Source of the DNA: Candidatus Harrisonbacteria bacterium
Lineage (GTDB): Bacteria > Patescibacteriota > Minisyncoccia > UBA6257 > WO2-44-18
Reading direction: 5' to 3'
Length of the DNA: 35,050 nt
Assembly (NCBI GenBank): GCA_016182295.1
Contig: JACOXP010000011.1
Span: 1-35,050, forward strand
The position numbers and the translations under genes were made by a program. Below the pieces are notes generated by a model. The model saw only the letters and a program-made list of their open reading frames with translations. It did not search any database and was not told the DNA's origin. This document shows, piece by piece, positions 28,774-35,050 of this stretch (positions are counted from its first letter, which is position 1; each line of letters begins with the position of its first letter).

Positions 28774-29678
28774 GCCTTTTGACACTTCGGGCAAAAATGC
28801 GCCGACCTCCCGCCCATTTTAACACGCTTGATTTTGGTTTTGCAGCGAGCGCAAGGTTCATCTTCTCTCTGATAAACCAAACGGACATTGCCGTATTTTC
28901 CCTTCAGGCCGGCAGTGTCGCGAAAATCGCTGGTGGAGGTGCCGCGAAGTTTCAAGGCGCGAGGCAAAATTTTATGAATCGCCTGCCAAATTCCTTTTAA
29001 CTCTTTCTCGGAAAGTTTCTTTGCCGGTTTGAAGGGATGGACCTTTGCCGCCCATAAAATATCGTTGGCATAAATGTTGCCAATTCCGGCAATCACTTCT
29101 TGATCCATTAAAACTTGGTAGATTTTCCGATTATTGGACTTTATTAACTTTACAAACTGCACGAACTTTAAACTCGGGTCCAACGCGTCCGGACCGAGGT
29201 TTTTTAATTCCGGCAAATTTTCAATTTGCTCAACTGGACCGGCAATGGCTTTGGCAAATTTCCGCAAATCGGAAAGCGCCAGCATTTTTCCATTATCTAA
29301 ATATAAAATTAAATGAACGTAACTATTATAAGGATCGGAAATCGCGGCTGGCGGTTCTACCGGTTTTGCTTTTTTGCCTTCGATTTTCCATTTGCCAACA
29401 AGCATGTGCCCGGTCATTTTTTGGTGAATTAAAAGCAGTTTATCGTGGGAAAGATAGATTAAGATATTTTTACCTTTCCGGCGGGCTTTGGCAATTTTTT
29501 CGCCTTTTAAAAATTTCTCAAATTCAGCCACATGCTTATGAGCCACTTTTTTCTTGCTTTGGTCCAGCGGATCTTTAATAATTTTCGGCCAGTCGAACCA
29601 AACGCCGGTAATCCGGCGTCCTAAAACTTTCTTATTAAGGTCGTTAACGACCGTCTGGACTTCTGGAAGTTCCGGCAT
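28770..29678 (-). CDS. mutM: Formamidopyrimidine-DNA glycosylase
   Basis: 302 aa. N-terminal MPELPEVQTV supplies the catalytic Pro2 and Glu3. HQKMTGHMLVG, DLRKFAKA and the H2TH region (MDQEVIAGIGNIYANDILWA) follow, then a zinc finger (CARCKTKIKRVKMGGRSAHF, CPKC) near residue 280. It removes oxidised purines such as 8-oxoguanine and cuts the backbone. It overlaps holA by 4 nt and is separated by 6 nt from the histidine kinase gene. Confidence 0.95.
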   Translation of the reverse strand: MPELPEVQTVVNDLNKKVLGRRITGVWFDWPKIIKDPLDQSKKKVAHKHVAEFEKFLKGEKIAKARRKGKNILIYLSHDKLLLIHQKMTGHMLVGKWKIEGKKAKPVEPPAAISDPYNSYVHLILYLDNGKMLALSDLRKFAKAIAGPVEQIENLPELKNLGPDALDPSLKFVQFVKLIKSNNRKIYQVLMDQEVIAGIGNIYANDILWAAKVHPFKPAKKLSEKELKGIWQAIHKILPRALKLRGTSTSDFRDTAGLKGKYGNVRLVYQREDEPCARCKTKIKRVKMGGRSAHFCPKCQKA

Positions 29679-29684
29679 TGGACA

Positions 29685-30389
29685 TCACTTGGGCATCGGG
29701 AATAAGAGGTAAAAAGTTGTCCCTTTTCCCAATTCCGATTCTACCCAAACCTTTCCTCCGTGTTTTTTTATTATCTCTTTTACTAAATACAAACCAAGAC
29801 CGCTTCCTTTAACCTTGCCTGATTGAGGCGTTTCCACCCGATAAAACTTGTTAAAAAGTTTTTTAATTTCGTTCTTGGGTATGCCTATGCCGGTATCGGA
29901 AACAGTCGCTAAAAACTCTCCCCTTTTTTCGTTGGCTTGCACCTTAATGGACACGCGACCGCCCGGCCTGTTGTATTTAATAGCGTTGTCGATCAGGTTA
30001 AAAAAGACGATTTCAAGTTTTCGCGCATCGCCATTGATAACTGCCTGCTCGCCATCTGGCGATTCAAGAAAAAGTTGGACGTTATAAGTTTTGGCGATAA
30101 ATTCCGTGTCTTCAATAACCGTTCGGAGAAGTCCGATCAAATCCATCGTCTCCAGCTGGTAATCGAAAATCCCTGATTCCATTTTGGCAAGATTTAAAAC
30201 ATCGTCTACTAAACGAGAAAGGTGCTCGCTGGTCTTAACGCCCATTTTTACCAAATTGTCGCGCTCTTCCGGAGTCGGATTTTTTTTAAGATTTTCAAAA
30301 ACCCACCTAACGGCGGTTAATGGAGCGCGCATTTGATGGACCAGCGCGGCGATATCATCAATAGTTATTTTTTTCTTAAATCCAAACAT
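29685..30389 (-). CDS. Soluble sensorless histidine kinase
   Basis: 234 aa. The H-box (LVHQMRAPLTAVRW, His18), N-box (FNLIDNAIKYN), G1 (VSDTGIGIPKNEIKKLFNKF) and G2 (GSGLGLYLVKEIIKKHGGKV) show a complete HisKA-HATPase core. There is no membrane helix, PAS or HAMP sensor, only about 12 residues before the H-box. No response regulator gene is in the window, so it is an orphan. It lies between mutM and the polymerase, so it may be transcribed with repair genes. Confidence 0.9.
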   Translation of the reverse strand: MFGFKKKITIDDIAALVHQMRAPLTAVRWVFENLKKNPTPEERDNLVKMGVKTSEHLSRLVDDVLNLAKMESGIFDYQLETMDLIGLLRTVIEDTEFIAKTYNVQLFLESPDGEQAVINGDARKLEIVFFNLIDNAIKYNRPGGRVSIKVQANEKRGEFLATVSDTGIGIPKNEIKKLFNKFYRVETPQSGKVKGSGLGLYLVKEIIKKHGGKVWVESELGKGTTFYLLFPMPK

Positions 30390-30399
30390 AGCTATGGTT

Positions 30400-31746
30400 T
30401 TACAATTCCGACCAATTTTTTCCGGATCCGCCCGCCACTTTTAACGGGACGGCCAATTGATAGGCGTTCTCCATTTCCGATTTTATAACCGAAATGGCTT
30501 CTTTCAGAATATCATCGGTGATTTCAAATACCAACTCGTCGTGAATCGTCAAAAGCATCCTCGCTTTTCCGGCAGGCCACTTTTTCTTTTTGAAAGCGGC
30601 GGTGATTTTAATCATGGCGATTTTAATGATATCCGCGGCCAATCCCTGAATGGGCATGTTGATCGCGACCCGTTCCGCTTCCGCTGCCAAGAAACGACGG
30701 TCGGAAAGAATATTGGGCAAAAGGCGTCGGCGGCCATTGAGATTTTCCACATAGCCGACCCGTCTCGCTTTTTGAATGGTTTTTTCCTGCCAGCGCTTGA
30801 TATCGGCAAAATCGCTGAAATATTCTTTTATAAATTCTTGCGCTTTTTCGCGCGGCAAACCGCTGGTTTTGGCAAAAGCGTCGGCGCCCATTCCGTAAAT
30901 CACGCCGAAGTTTAAAGTTTTGGCAACGTTGCGCATTTCGGGCGTGACCTTTTCCAATGCTGTATTGAAAACGTTCGCGGCCGTCATTTTATGAATATCT
31001 TCGTCGTTTTTAAAAGCGGAGGTCATTTTGGGATCGCCGGAAACCGTCGCCAAAACACGAAGCTCAATCTGGGAATAATCGAAAGCAACCAGCGAAAATC
31101 CTTTATCGGCGATAAAAGCTCGCCGAACTTTTTCGCCCCATTCTCCGATAATCGGAATGTTTTGCAGATTTGGAGTTTGCGAGCTTAATCTGCCGGTGCC
31201 AGTGCCGGTCTGCACAAAGGTTGTGTGCAGCCGATTATTTTTATCGGCAAGCTCTTGAAACGGATCTATGTAAGTGGATTTTATTTTAAACAATTCTCGA
31301 TATTTCAAAATTGGCCCAATGACTGGATGGCGGTCTTTGATCGTCGAGAGGGATTCGGCATCGGTTGAGCGAAGGCCGGTTTTGGTCTTACGGACGCCGC
31401 TATCTTCAATTTTTAAGCGATCAAAAAGCACTTCCGACAATTGTTTCGGGGAGTTTAAATTAAACTCACCGTTGGCAAGCTTGTATATTTTCTTAACTAA
31501 TTCCGAAATTTCTTTTTCCAAAGCTTTTGAAAGTTTCGCAAGATAATCCAAATCAACCTTGATGCCGATTTCTTTCATCTCTTCAAGAATCGGCGCCAGC
31601 GGCAACTCAATTTCCTCAAAAATTTTCATCAGCCCGTTTTCTTCCAGCTTCTTTTCCAAAAAATCCCAATCGGTAGACAATTCCAATTGCTTATCAGGGT
31701 CAATCAGCCACTGCGCCAATTCTATTTTTTTAGCTTTAAAATTCAT
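30400..31746 (-). CDS. polA: Family A DNA polymerase, polymerase domain only
   Basis: 448 aa. Motif A (FDYSQIELRVLA), motif B (RNVAKTLNFGVIYGMG) and motif C (TIHDELVFE) form a complete Klenow-type polymerase. The N-terminus (LPLAPILEEMKEIGIKVDLD) is the thumb region; the 3'-5' exonuclease domain is missing. The 5' nuclease is a separate overlapping gene (31743-32627), so DNA polymerase I is split into two polypeptides with ATGA coupling. It would fill gaps and finish Okazaki fragments without proofreading. Confidence 0.94.
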   Translation of the reverse strand: MNFKAKKIELAQWLIDPDKQLELSTDWDFLEKKLEENGLMKIFEEIELPLAPILEEMKEIGIKVDLDYLAKLSKALEKEISELVKKIYKLANGEFNLNSPKQLSEVLFDRLKIEDSGVRKTKTGLRSTDAESLSTIKDRHPVIGPILKYRELFKIKSTYIDPFQELADKNNRLHTTFVQTGTGTGRLSSQTPNLQNIPIIGEWGEKVRRAFIADKGFSLVAFDYSQIELRVLATVSGDPKMTSAFKNDEDIHKMTAANVFNTALEKVTPEMRNVAKTLNFGVIYGMGADAFAKTSGLPREKAQEFIKEYFSDFADIKRWQEKTIQKARRVGYVENLNGRRRLLPNILSDRRFLAAEAERVAINMPIQGLAADIIKIAMIKITAAFKKKKWPAGKARMLLTIHDELVFEITDDILKEAISVIKSEMENAYQLAVPLKVAGGSGKNWSEL

Positions 31747-32627
31747 TTCTCCAAACGTTCAACTAAACTTTTAAAACCGAGTTTTGTAAATTCCTGTTTC
31801 AGCAATTCTTTATTAAGCGGCGGGGTTTTTATTTCGCCAAGATTTTCGATTTTTACGGAAGCGTCGCGGCGCATGGTAGCGAGCCGTTTTGATAAAAGAG
31901 CGATTTTTTCTTTGTTTTCGAGTTTTTTTACAATTGATTTGTTGGTGTTGATTGCTAAATCCTCGAAAACTTTTTCCACTGTTTCATATTCTTTTAAAAG
32001 GGCACTCGCGGTTTTAGGGCCAATGCCGGCAACGCCGGGAATATTATCGGAAACGTCCCCGACAAATCCTTTGTAATCCGGGAGTTGAATTGGTTTGATC
32101 CCGTATTTTTTCTCAACCGCCGCCTCATCGTAAATAACCGTTTCGGTAACGCCGGTCTTTAAAAATTGGACAACTACTTTCTCGCCTTCAACGAGTTGAA
32201 GGTTGTCTAAGTCGCCCGACAGAATAACTACCCGCAAGTCGGGTTCGGTTTTAAATTTATCCGTGAGAGTGGCGACAATATCATCAGCTTCAAAGCCGGG
32301 AATTTCATAAGTTTTTACGCCAAACCAGCCAAAAACTTCATGAGCGATTATTATCTGCTGAACCAATTCCGACGCTGTTGGCGGCCGCTGAGCTTTGTAT
32401 TCCTTGTATTCTTCTTCACGAAAAGTTTTTTCCGGCCGGTCAAAAGCGGCGGCGATATAATCCGGACTTTGCTCGCGAATAATTTTTAAAAGCACTCCAG
32501 AAAGGCCGTAGAGGGCGTTGGTGGGTTGGCCGTTGGGAGCGGTAAATGGCGGCAAAGCGTGGAAAAAACGATGAATCAGCGAATTGGCGTCAATAAGCAA
32601 TAAAACGTTCATTTTCTTTTCTGCCAT
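31743..32627 (-). CDS. 5'-3' exonuclease (separate Pol I nuclease domain)
   Basis: 294 aa. LLIDANSLIHRFFHAL, AAFDRPEKTFREEEYKEYKA, GFEADDIVATL, LSGDLDNLQLV and the helix-hairpin-helix DNIPGVAGIGPKTASALLKE match the Pol I N-terminal flap nuclease with its metal-binding Asp residues. It removes RNA primers and flaps. Stop and start of the next gene overlap by 4 nt, so the two parts are made together. The start at 32627 (MAEKKMNVLL) overlaps tsaE by 38 nt; MNVLLLIDAN at 32612 is an alternative. Confidence 0.92.
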   Translation of the reverse strand: MAEKKMNVLLLIDANSLIHRFFHALPPFTAPNGQPTNALYGLSGVLLKIIREQSPDYIAAAFDRPEKTFREEEYKEYKAQRPPTASELVQQIIIAHEVFGWFGVKTYEIPGFEADDIVATLTDKFKTEPDLRVVILSGDLDNLQLVEGEKVVVQFLKTGVTETVIYDEAAVEKKYGIKPIQLPDYKGFVGDVSDNIPGVAGIGPKTASALLKEYETVEKVFEDLAINTNKSIVKKLENKEKIALLSKRLATMRRDASVKIENLGEIKTPPLNKELLKQEFTKLGFKSLVERLEK

Positions 32628-33006
32628 GCCTAAAGTTTACCCAAATAGCGTCTTTCGGCAAAATTTTCCTTATTTTTTCGGCCCACTCGATAAGCAAAAT
32701 ATTTTCTGATGAATTCAAAATAGATTTAAAATTTAAAACATCTAATTCTTTCGTCGAATGAATGCGATAGACGTCAACGTGATAAAAATTTTTATATTTT
32801 CTAAATATTAAGAATGTTGGGCTGACCATTCGGCTTTTTATGCCAAGCGCTTTGGCAAACCCTTGCACGAAGGTTGTTTTTCCGGCGCCAAGCTCGCCCG
32901 TCAGAGCAATAACCCGAGCGTGTTTCTGATGCGGTTTTTCTTTAAGAATTTTTTTGGCAAGCTTAGCGGCGATTTTTTTAGTTTCTTGCGCGCTCTTGGA
33001 AATCAT
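32590..33006 (-). CDS. tsaE: tRNA threonylcarbamoyladenosine ATPase TsaE
   Basis: 138 aa from ATG 33006 (MISKSAQETKKIAAKLAKKI). The P-loop GELGAGKTTFVQG and SPTFLIFRKY, YHVDVYRI and LLIEWAEKI are the TsaE pattern. It is the ATPase of the TsaB/D/E complex that forms t6A37 on tRNAs. TsaD and TsaB are not in the window. A CATAAT 3 nt before the ATG hints at a very short or absent leader. Divergent from the small membrane protein at 33048. Confidence 0.92.
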   Translation of the reverse strand: MISKSAQETKKIAAKLAKKILKEKPHQKHARVIALTGELGAGKTTFVQGFAKALGIKSRMVSPTFLIFRKYKNFYHVDVYRIHSTKELDVLNFKSILNSSENILLIEWAEKIRKILPKDAIWVNFRHGRKENERFIAY

Positions 33007-33047
33007 GGGATTATGGTAACGTACTTTGAAAGTTGGAGGAAGTGGCA

Positions 33048-33338
33048 ATGAGCGCAGTTCTGACTTATTTTATTCCCATAGCGTTTGCTATCGTGATTTT
33101 AATATTCTTAGTTAAAAAATTCAACAAACCTCGGCCGGAAAAAGGCGAAACGGCTTCATCCGGTCCTCTTTTCACAAGTGATGCCGGACTGGAAATGATT
33201 TCCATTACATCGGCTTTATCCTCGAAAATCCGGGACCGCGCGATTCAGCACGCTCAAAAAAAAGGAATTGATTTGATCAGCAAAAGATTTATCAGAGAAA
33301 TTTATAAAGAAATCCTGGTCGAAGAATCCAGGAAGTGA
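33048..33338 (+). CDS. Small single-pass membrane protein, unknown
   Basis: 96 aa from ATG 33048 (MSAVLTYFIPIAFAIVILIF), with GGAGG 8 nt upstream. One N-terminal membrane helix (residues about 4-24) is followed by basic VKKFNKPRPEKGE and a helical cytoplasmic part (MISITSALSSKIRDRAIQHA, QKKGIDLISKRFIREIYKEI). Family unknown. It has its own terminator and lies on the opposite strand to its neighbours. Confidence 0.7.
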   Translation: MSAVLTYFIPIAFAIVILIFLVKKFNKPRPEKGETASSGPLFTSDAGLEMISITSALSSKIRDRAIQHAQKKGIDLISKRFIREIYKEILVEESRK

Positions 33339-33363
33339 AAGGAGCGCCAAGCGCTCCTTTTTT
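33338..33363. terminator. Bidirectional terminator
   Basis: GGAGCGC and GCGCTCC around CAA, with AAA on the left and TTTTTT on the right. It separates the small membrane protein from convergent ruvB, whose stop codon starts at 33362. Confidence 0.85.
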
Positions 33364-34360
33364 ATAACAGCGCTCCTTCGGGAATATCCATGCCTAAATG
33401 TTTATAAGCTAATTTAGTCGCCATTCTTCCCGAAGAAGTGCGCGCGATAAGTCCAAGACGCATCAAATACGGCTCATAAACTTCTTCAACGTTTCCCCGC
33501 TCGTCGTTGAGAGCGGCCGCCAAAGTGTTTAATCCAACCGGTCCGCCGTTAAATTTTTTCACGATAACTTCCAACAATCGCCGGTCGTGCGGCTCAAGAC
33601 CAAGATTATCAATTTCCAAAAGCTCCATAGTTTCTTTAGCGGCTGCCGCGTCGATTTCTTTAATGGCATTAACTTCAACATAATCACGGACGCGTTTTAA
33701 AAGACGGTTGGCGACGCGGGGCGTGAACCTGGAAGCCGCGGCTATTATTTTTACGGCCTCCGAGGTGATTTTCAGATTCAAAAGTTTGGCCGAACGTTGA
33801 ATAATCACTTCGATATCAGCCGGCTCGTAGTAATCCAGTTTAAAAGTGGCGCCAAAACGGGAGCGTAAAGGACCGGACAAAAGATCGGCGCGGGTGGTGG
33901 CGGCAATTAAAGTAAAAGGAGGTAGATCTAAAGTAAGCATACGGGCCGCCGGACCTTTTCCAACCATCAGGTGTAATTTGCGCGCTTCCATCGCCGGATA
34001 TAAAACTTCCTCAATCGTCTTATTGAGACGGTGAGCTTCATCTATAAACAAAATGTCTCCTTGCCCAAGATTCGTAAGCACCGCCGCAAGGTCAGCCATT
34101 TTCTCCAAAGCGGGACCGGAGGTTATTTTTATGTCGCCGCCAAGCTCTCTGGAGACCAAATGGGCCAAGGTGGTCTTGCCAAGACCCGCTTGACCGTAAA
34201 AAAGCAGGTGATCACAGGCCTCTTGACGCTTTTTCGCCGCTTCGAGGATAATTTTAAGATTCTGCTTGGTTTTTCCTTGGCCGATATAATCATCCCAGCC
34301 AACGGGACGAAGCAGAGAGTCAATAGTCAGGTCTTCTTTAATTTTAGGTTTTTTATCCAT
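33362..34360 (-). CDS. ruvB: Holliday junction branch migration helicase RuvB
   Basis: 332 aa, normal length. The AAA+ core has FYGQAGLGKTTLAHLVSREL (Walker A), GDILFIDEAHRLNK (Walker B), PPFTLIAATTRADLLSGPLR (sensor 1) and RSRFGATFKLDYYE (Arg finger), and the C-terminal winged helix GGPVGLNTLAAALNDERGNV, EEVYEPYLMRLGLI is complete. Partner of RuvA encoded at 23979, though the genes are 9 kb apart here instead of being in a ruvAB operon. RuvC is not in the window. Confidence 0.97.
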   Translation of the reverse strand: MDKKPKIKEDLTIDSLLRPVGWDDYIGQGKTKQNLKIILEAAKKRQEACDHLLFYGQAGLGKTTLAHLVSRELGGDIKITSGPALEKMADLAAVLTNLGQGDILFIDEAHRLNKTIEEVLYPAMEARKLHLMVGKGPAARMLTLDLPPFTLIAATTRADLLSGPLRSRFGATFKLDYYEPADIEVIIQRSAKLLNLKITSEAVKIIAAASRFTPRVANRLLKRVRDYVEVNAIKEIDAAAAKETMELLEIDNLGLEPHDRRLLEVIVKKFNGGPVGLNTLAAALNDERGNVEEVYEPYLMRLGLIARTSSGRMATKLAYKHLGMDIPEGALL

Positions 34361-34364
34361 AAAG

Positions 34365-34393
34365 TTGACAAAATTTGTTGTTTATGCTAGAAT
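34365..34393 (+). promoter_or_regulatory. Strong sigma70-type promoter without a coding gene
   Basis: Plus strand TTGACA (34365-34370), 17-nt spacer, TAGAAT (34388-34393), giving a start near 34400. That is the first base of a 23-bp helix whose other arm is 140 nt downstream. Confidence 0.75.
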
Positions 34394-34399
34394 TCCACC

Positions 34400-34568
34400 A
34401 GTTCAATTCATTGATCTGCGGGCGGGAATCTTTCTTAGATACTTCGGACGGCCTGGCTCAGGCTCGGCCGCTCCTCGGGAAAATTCTAACCTTTTTTGAA
34501 TCTGATTCAAAAAAGCATCACACTTCCCTAATCTTTTGGGGATTGCCCGCAGATCAATGAACTGAACG
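34400..34568 (+). ncRNA. Long-hairpin RNA candidate, possibly 6S-like
   Basis: About 168 nt with no plausible ORF. The first 23 nt (34401-34423) and the last 23 (34545-34567) pair with one mismatch. Inside lie CCTG-GCT-CAGG within a GGCC/GGCC frame and an 11-bp TTTTTTGAATC/GATTCAAAAAA hairpin. Length, own promoter and closed long stem resemble 6S RNA, which mimics open promoters to hold RNA polymerase, but I could not verify the central bubble. Read on the other strand the mismatch becomes a G-U pair, so the minus strand is not excluded. Confidence 0.5.
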
Positions 34569-34574
34569 CCGATA

Positions 34575-34829
34575 TTACCACCGCAGAGGACCGGTCAGAT
34601 TCTCAACTTCATCAAAGGTGGTTACTCCAGACATCACTTTTAAAATTCCGTCTTGTTGCATGGTTACCATTCCTTGTTTTAACGCTTGTTTGAAAACAGC
34701 GCCTTCGCTTACCACCGGCGAAATCATTCCTTCAATCGCGTCACCCACTTCCATTAATTCGAAAATCGCGATTCGCCCCCGATAGCCGATATTGCCGCAT
34801 TTTTTACATCCTTTGGGCTTGTAAATGGA
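34575..34829 (-). pseudogene. GspE/PilB-type ATPase, C-terminal fragment
   Basis: About 85 residues, [35 protein letters not shown], then VFKQALKQGMVTMQQDGILK and VMSGVTTFDEVENL to the stop at 34575. This is the tetracysteine-domain end of type II secretion or type IV pilus assembly ATPases; here only one CxxC pair is left because the rest, including the Walker motifs, is missing. The 5' part runs into aspS sequence near 34810-34830, so it is truncated by a junction. Confidence 0.85.
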
Positions 34830-35050
34830 TGATGCACTGCAACATACTTTTGCTCTTCCTCACTCCATTCAATGAGAGGAAAATCAGTTACCCACACAAA
34901 ATTAAAATGGTTGTTGTCAATAAGGTTCAATCTTTTTGCAATCTCAATCCTTAAATAGCCAAGTGAATCATTTACAACTTTATGGCTTGGGTCAGCAACA
35001 AAAAGGAGCAAATCATCTTTCTTGGCGTTTGCTGCCTTGAGCAATTCCTT
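34809..35050 (-). pseudogene. aspS: Aspartyl-tRNA synthetase, internal fragment
   Basis: The frame is open to the window's right edge: [52 protein letters not shown] and [11 protein letters not shown], matching residues around 370-450 of bacterial AspRS. After FTSPK the reading turns into a shadow of GspE ([18 protein letters not shown]), so the last quarter of AspRS with its catalytic motif 3 is missing. The N-terminal part would lie beyond the window. Confidence 0.85.

Noticed and set aside
34400-34560. Coding gene in the promoter-driven region after ruvB
   Set aside because: The 61-codon frame starting at 34375 begins ahead of the predicted transcript start, has no ribosome site, and the long end-to-end helix better fits RNA.

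Overview
The window looks like part of a Parcubacteria-type (Candidate Phyla Radiation, Patescibacteria) chromosome with the standard genetic code; TAA, TAG and TGA all act as stops. Points in favour are the tightly packed genes with many 4-nt ATGA overlaps, slimmed-down versions of core enzymes (split DNA polymerase I, UvrB without its UVR tail, half-size MFS protein, MurE without its N-terminal domain), a variant ArgRS signature, and -10 boxes placed 6-8 nt ahead of start codons, which implies leaderless mRNAs. The lineage is inferred from protein recollection and layout, not from a database search.

Layout. 1-1200: three small genes with their own terminators or ribosome sites, separated by a degenerate 20-nt repeat. 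1211-4739 (minus): argS carrying two copies of a palindromic insert, a short variable-protein gene, a TrpR/YerC-type repressor with palindromic operators, and a RecB/Cas4-like nuclease. 4766-7327 (plus): smpB with tmRNA, then infC-rpmI-rplT, interrupted by a minus-strand exported protein. 7334-22306 (minus): long, nearly gapless series with NUDIX, DedA, PolX, MFS, Clp-like AAA+ ATPase, flavoprotein, UDG, serine hydrolase, tRNA-Arg(CCG), O-antigen ligase-like protein, zinc ribbon, amino-acid permease, MgtC, EF-Tu-domain-like protein, LOG protein, beta-CASP nuclease and MurE. 22400-24560 (minus): a probable structured RNA, an unknown basic protein, a second variable-protein gene inserted at the 3' end of ruvA, and ruvA. 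24581-28082: uvrB, an unknown basic protein, GtrA and rpsT. 28027-34360 (mostly minus): holA, mutM, histidine kinase, split polA, tsaE, a small membrane protein and ruvB. 34365-34568: a strong promoter feeding a long-hairpin RNA. 34575-35050: a GspE/PilB C-terminal fragment joined to an aspS fragment, probably a rearrangement or assembly chimera.

Most striking observation. The two variable-protein genes (2978-3211 and 23272-23865) share a 166-nt block at their 3' ends without a single indel. Inside it a 51-nt stretch has 15 substitutions, 14 of them at codon positions 1 or 2 and none synonymous. It is followed by 27 identical nt, then by a 12-bp hairpin with a GTAA loop just after the gene. 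This is the architecture of diversity-generating retroelement (DGR) target genes (variable region, IMH-like anchor, hairpin). No reverse transcriptase or template repeat is in the window, so the system would act from elsewhere in the genome. The second target gene is flanked by 55-bp direct repeats that duplicate the end of ruvA, as if it had arrived as a cassette.

How the genes work together: DNA repair and recombination is strongly represented (ruvA, ruvB, uvrB, polX, mutM, UDG, split polA, RecB-like nuclease), as is translation and its rescue (infC, rpmI, rplT, rpsT, argS, smpB-ssrA, tsaE, tRNA-Arg). A smaller envelope group (murE, O-antigen ligase-like, GtrA, DedA) lies among them.
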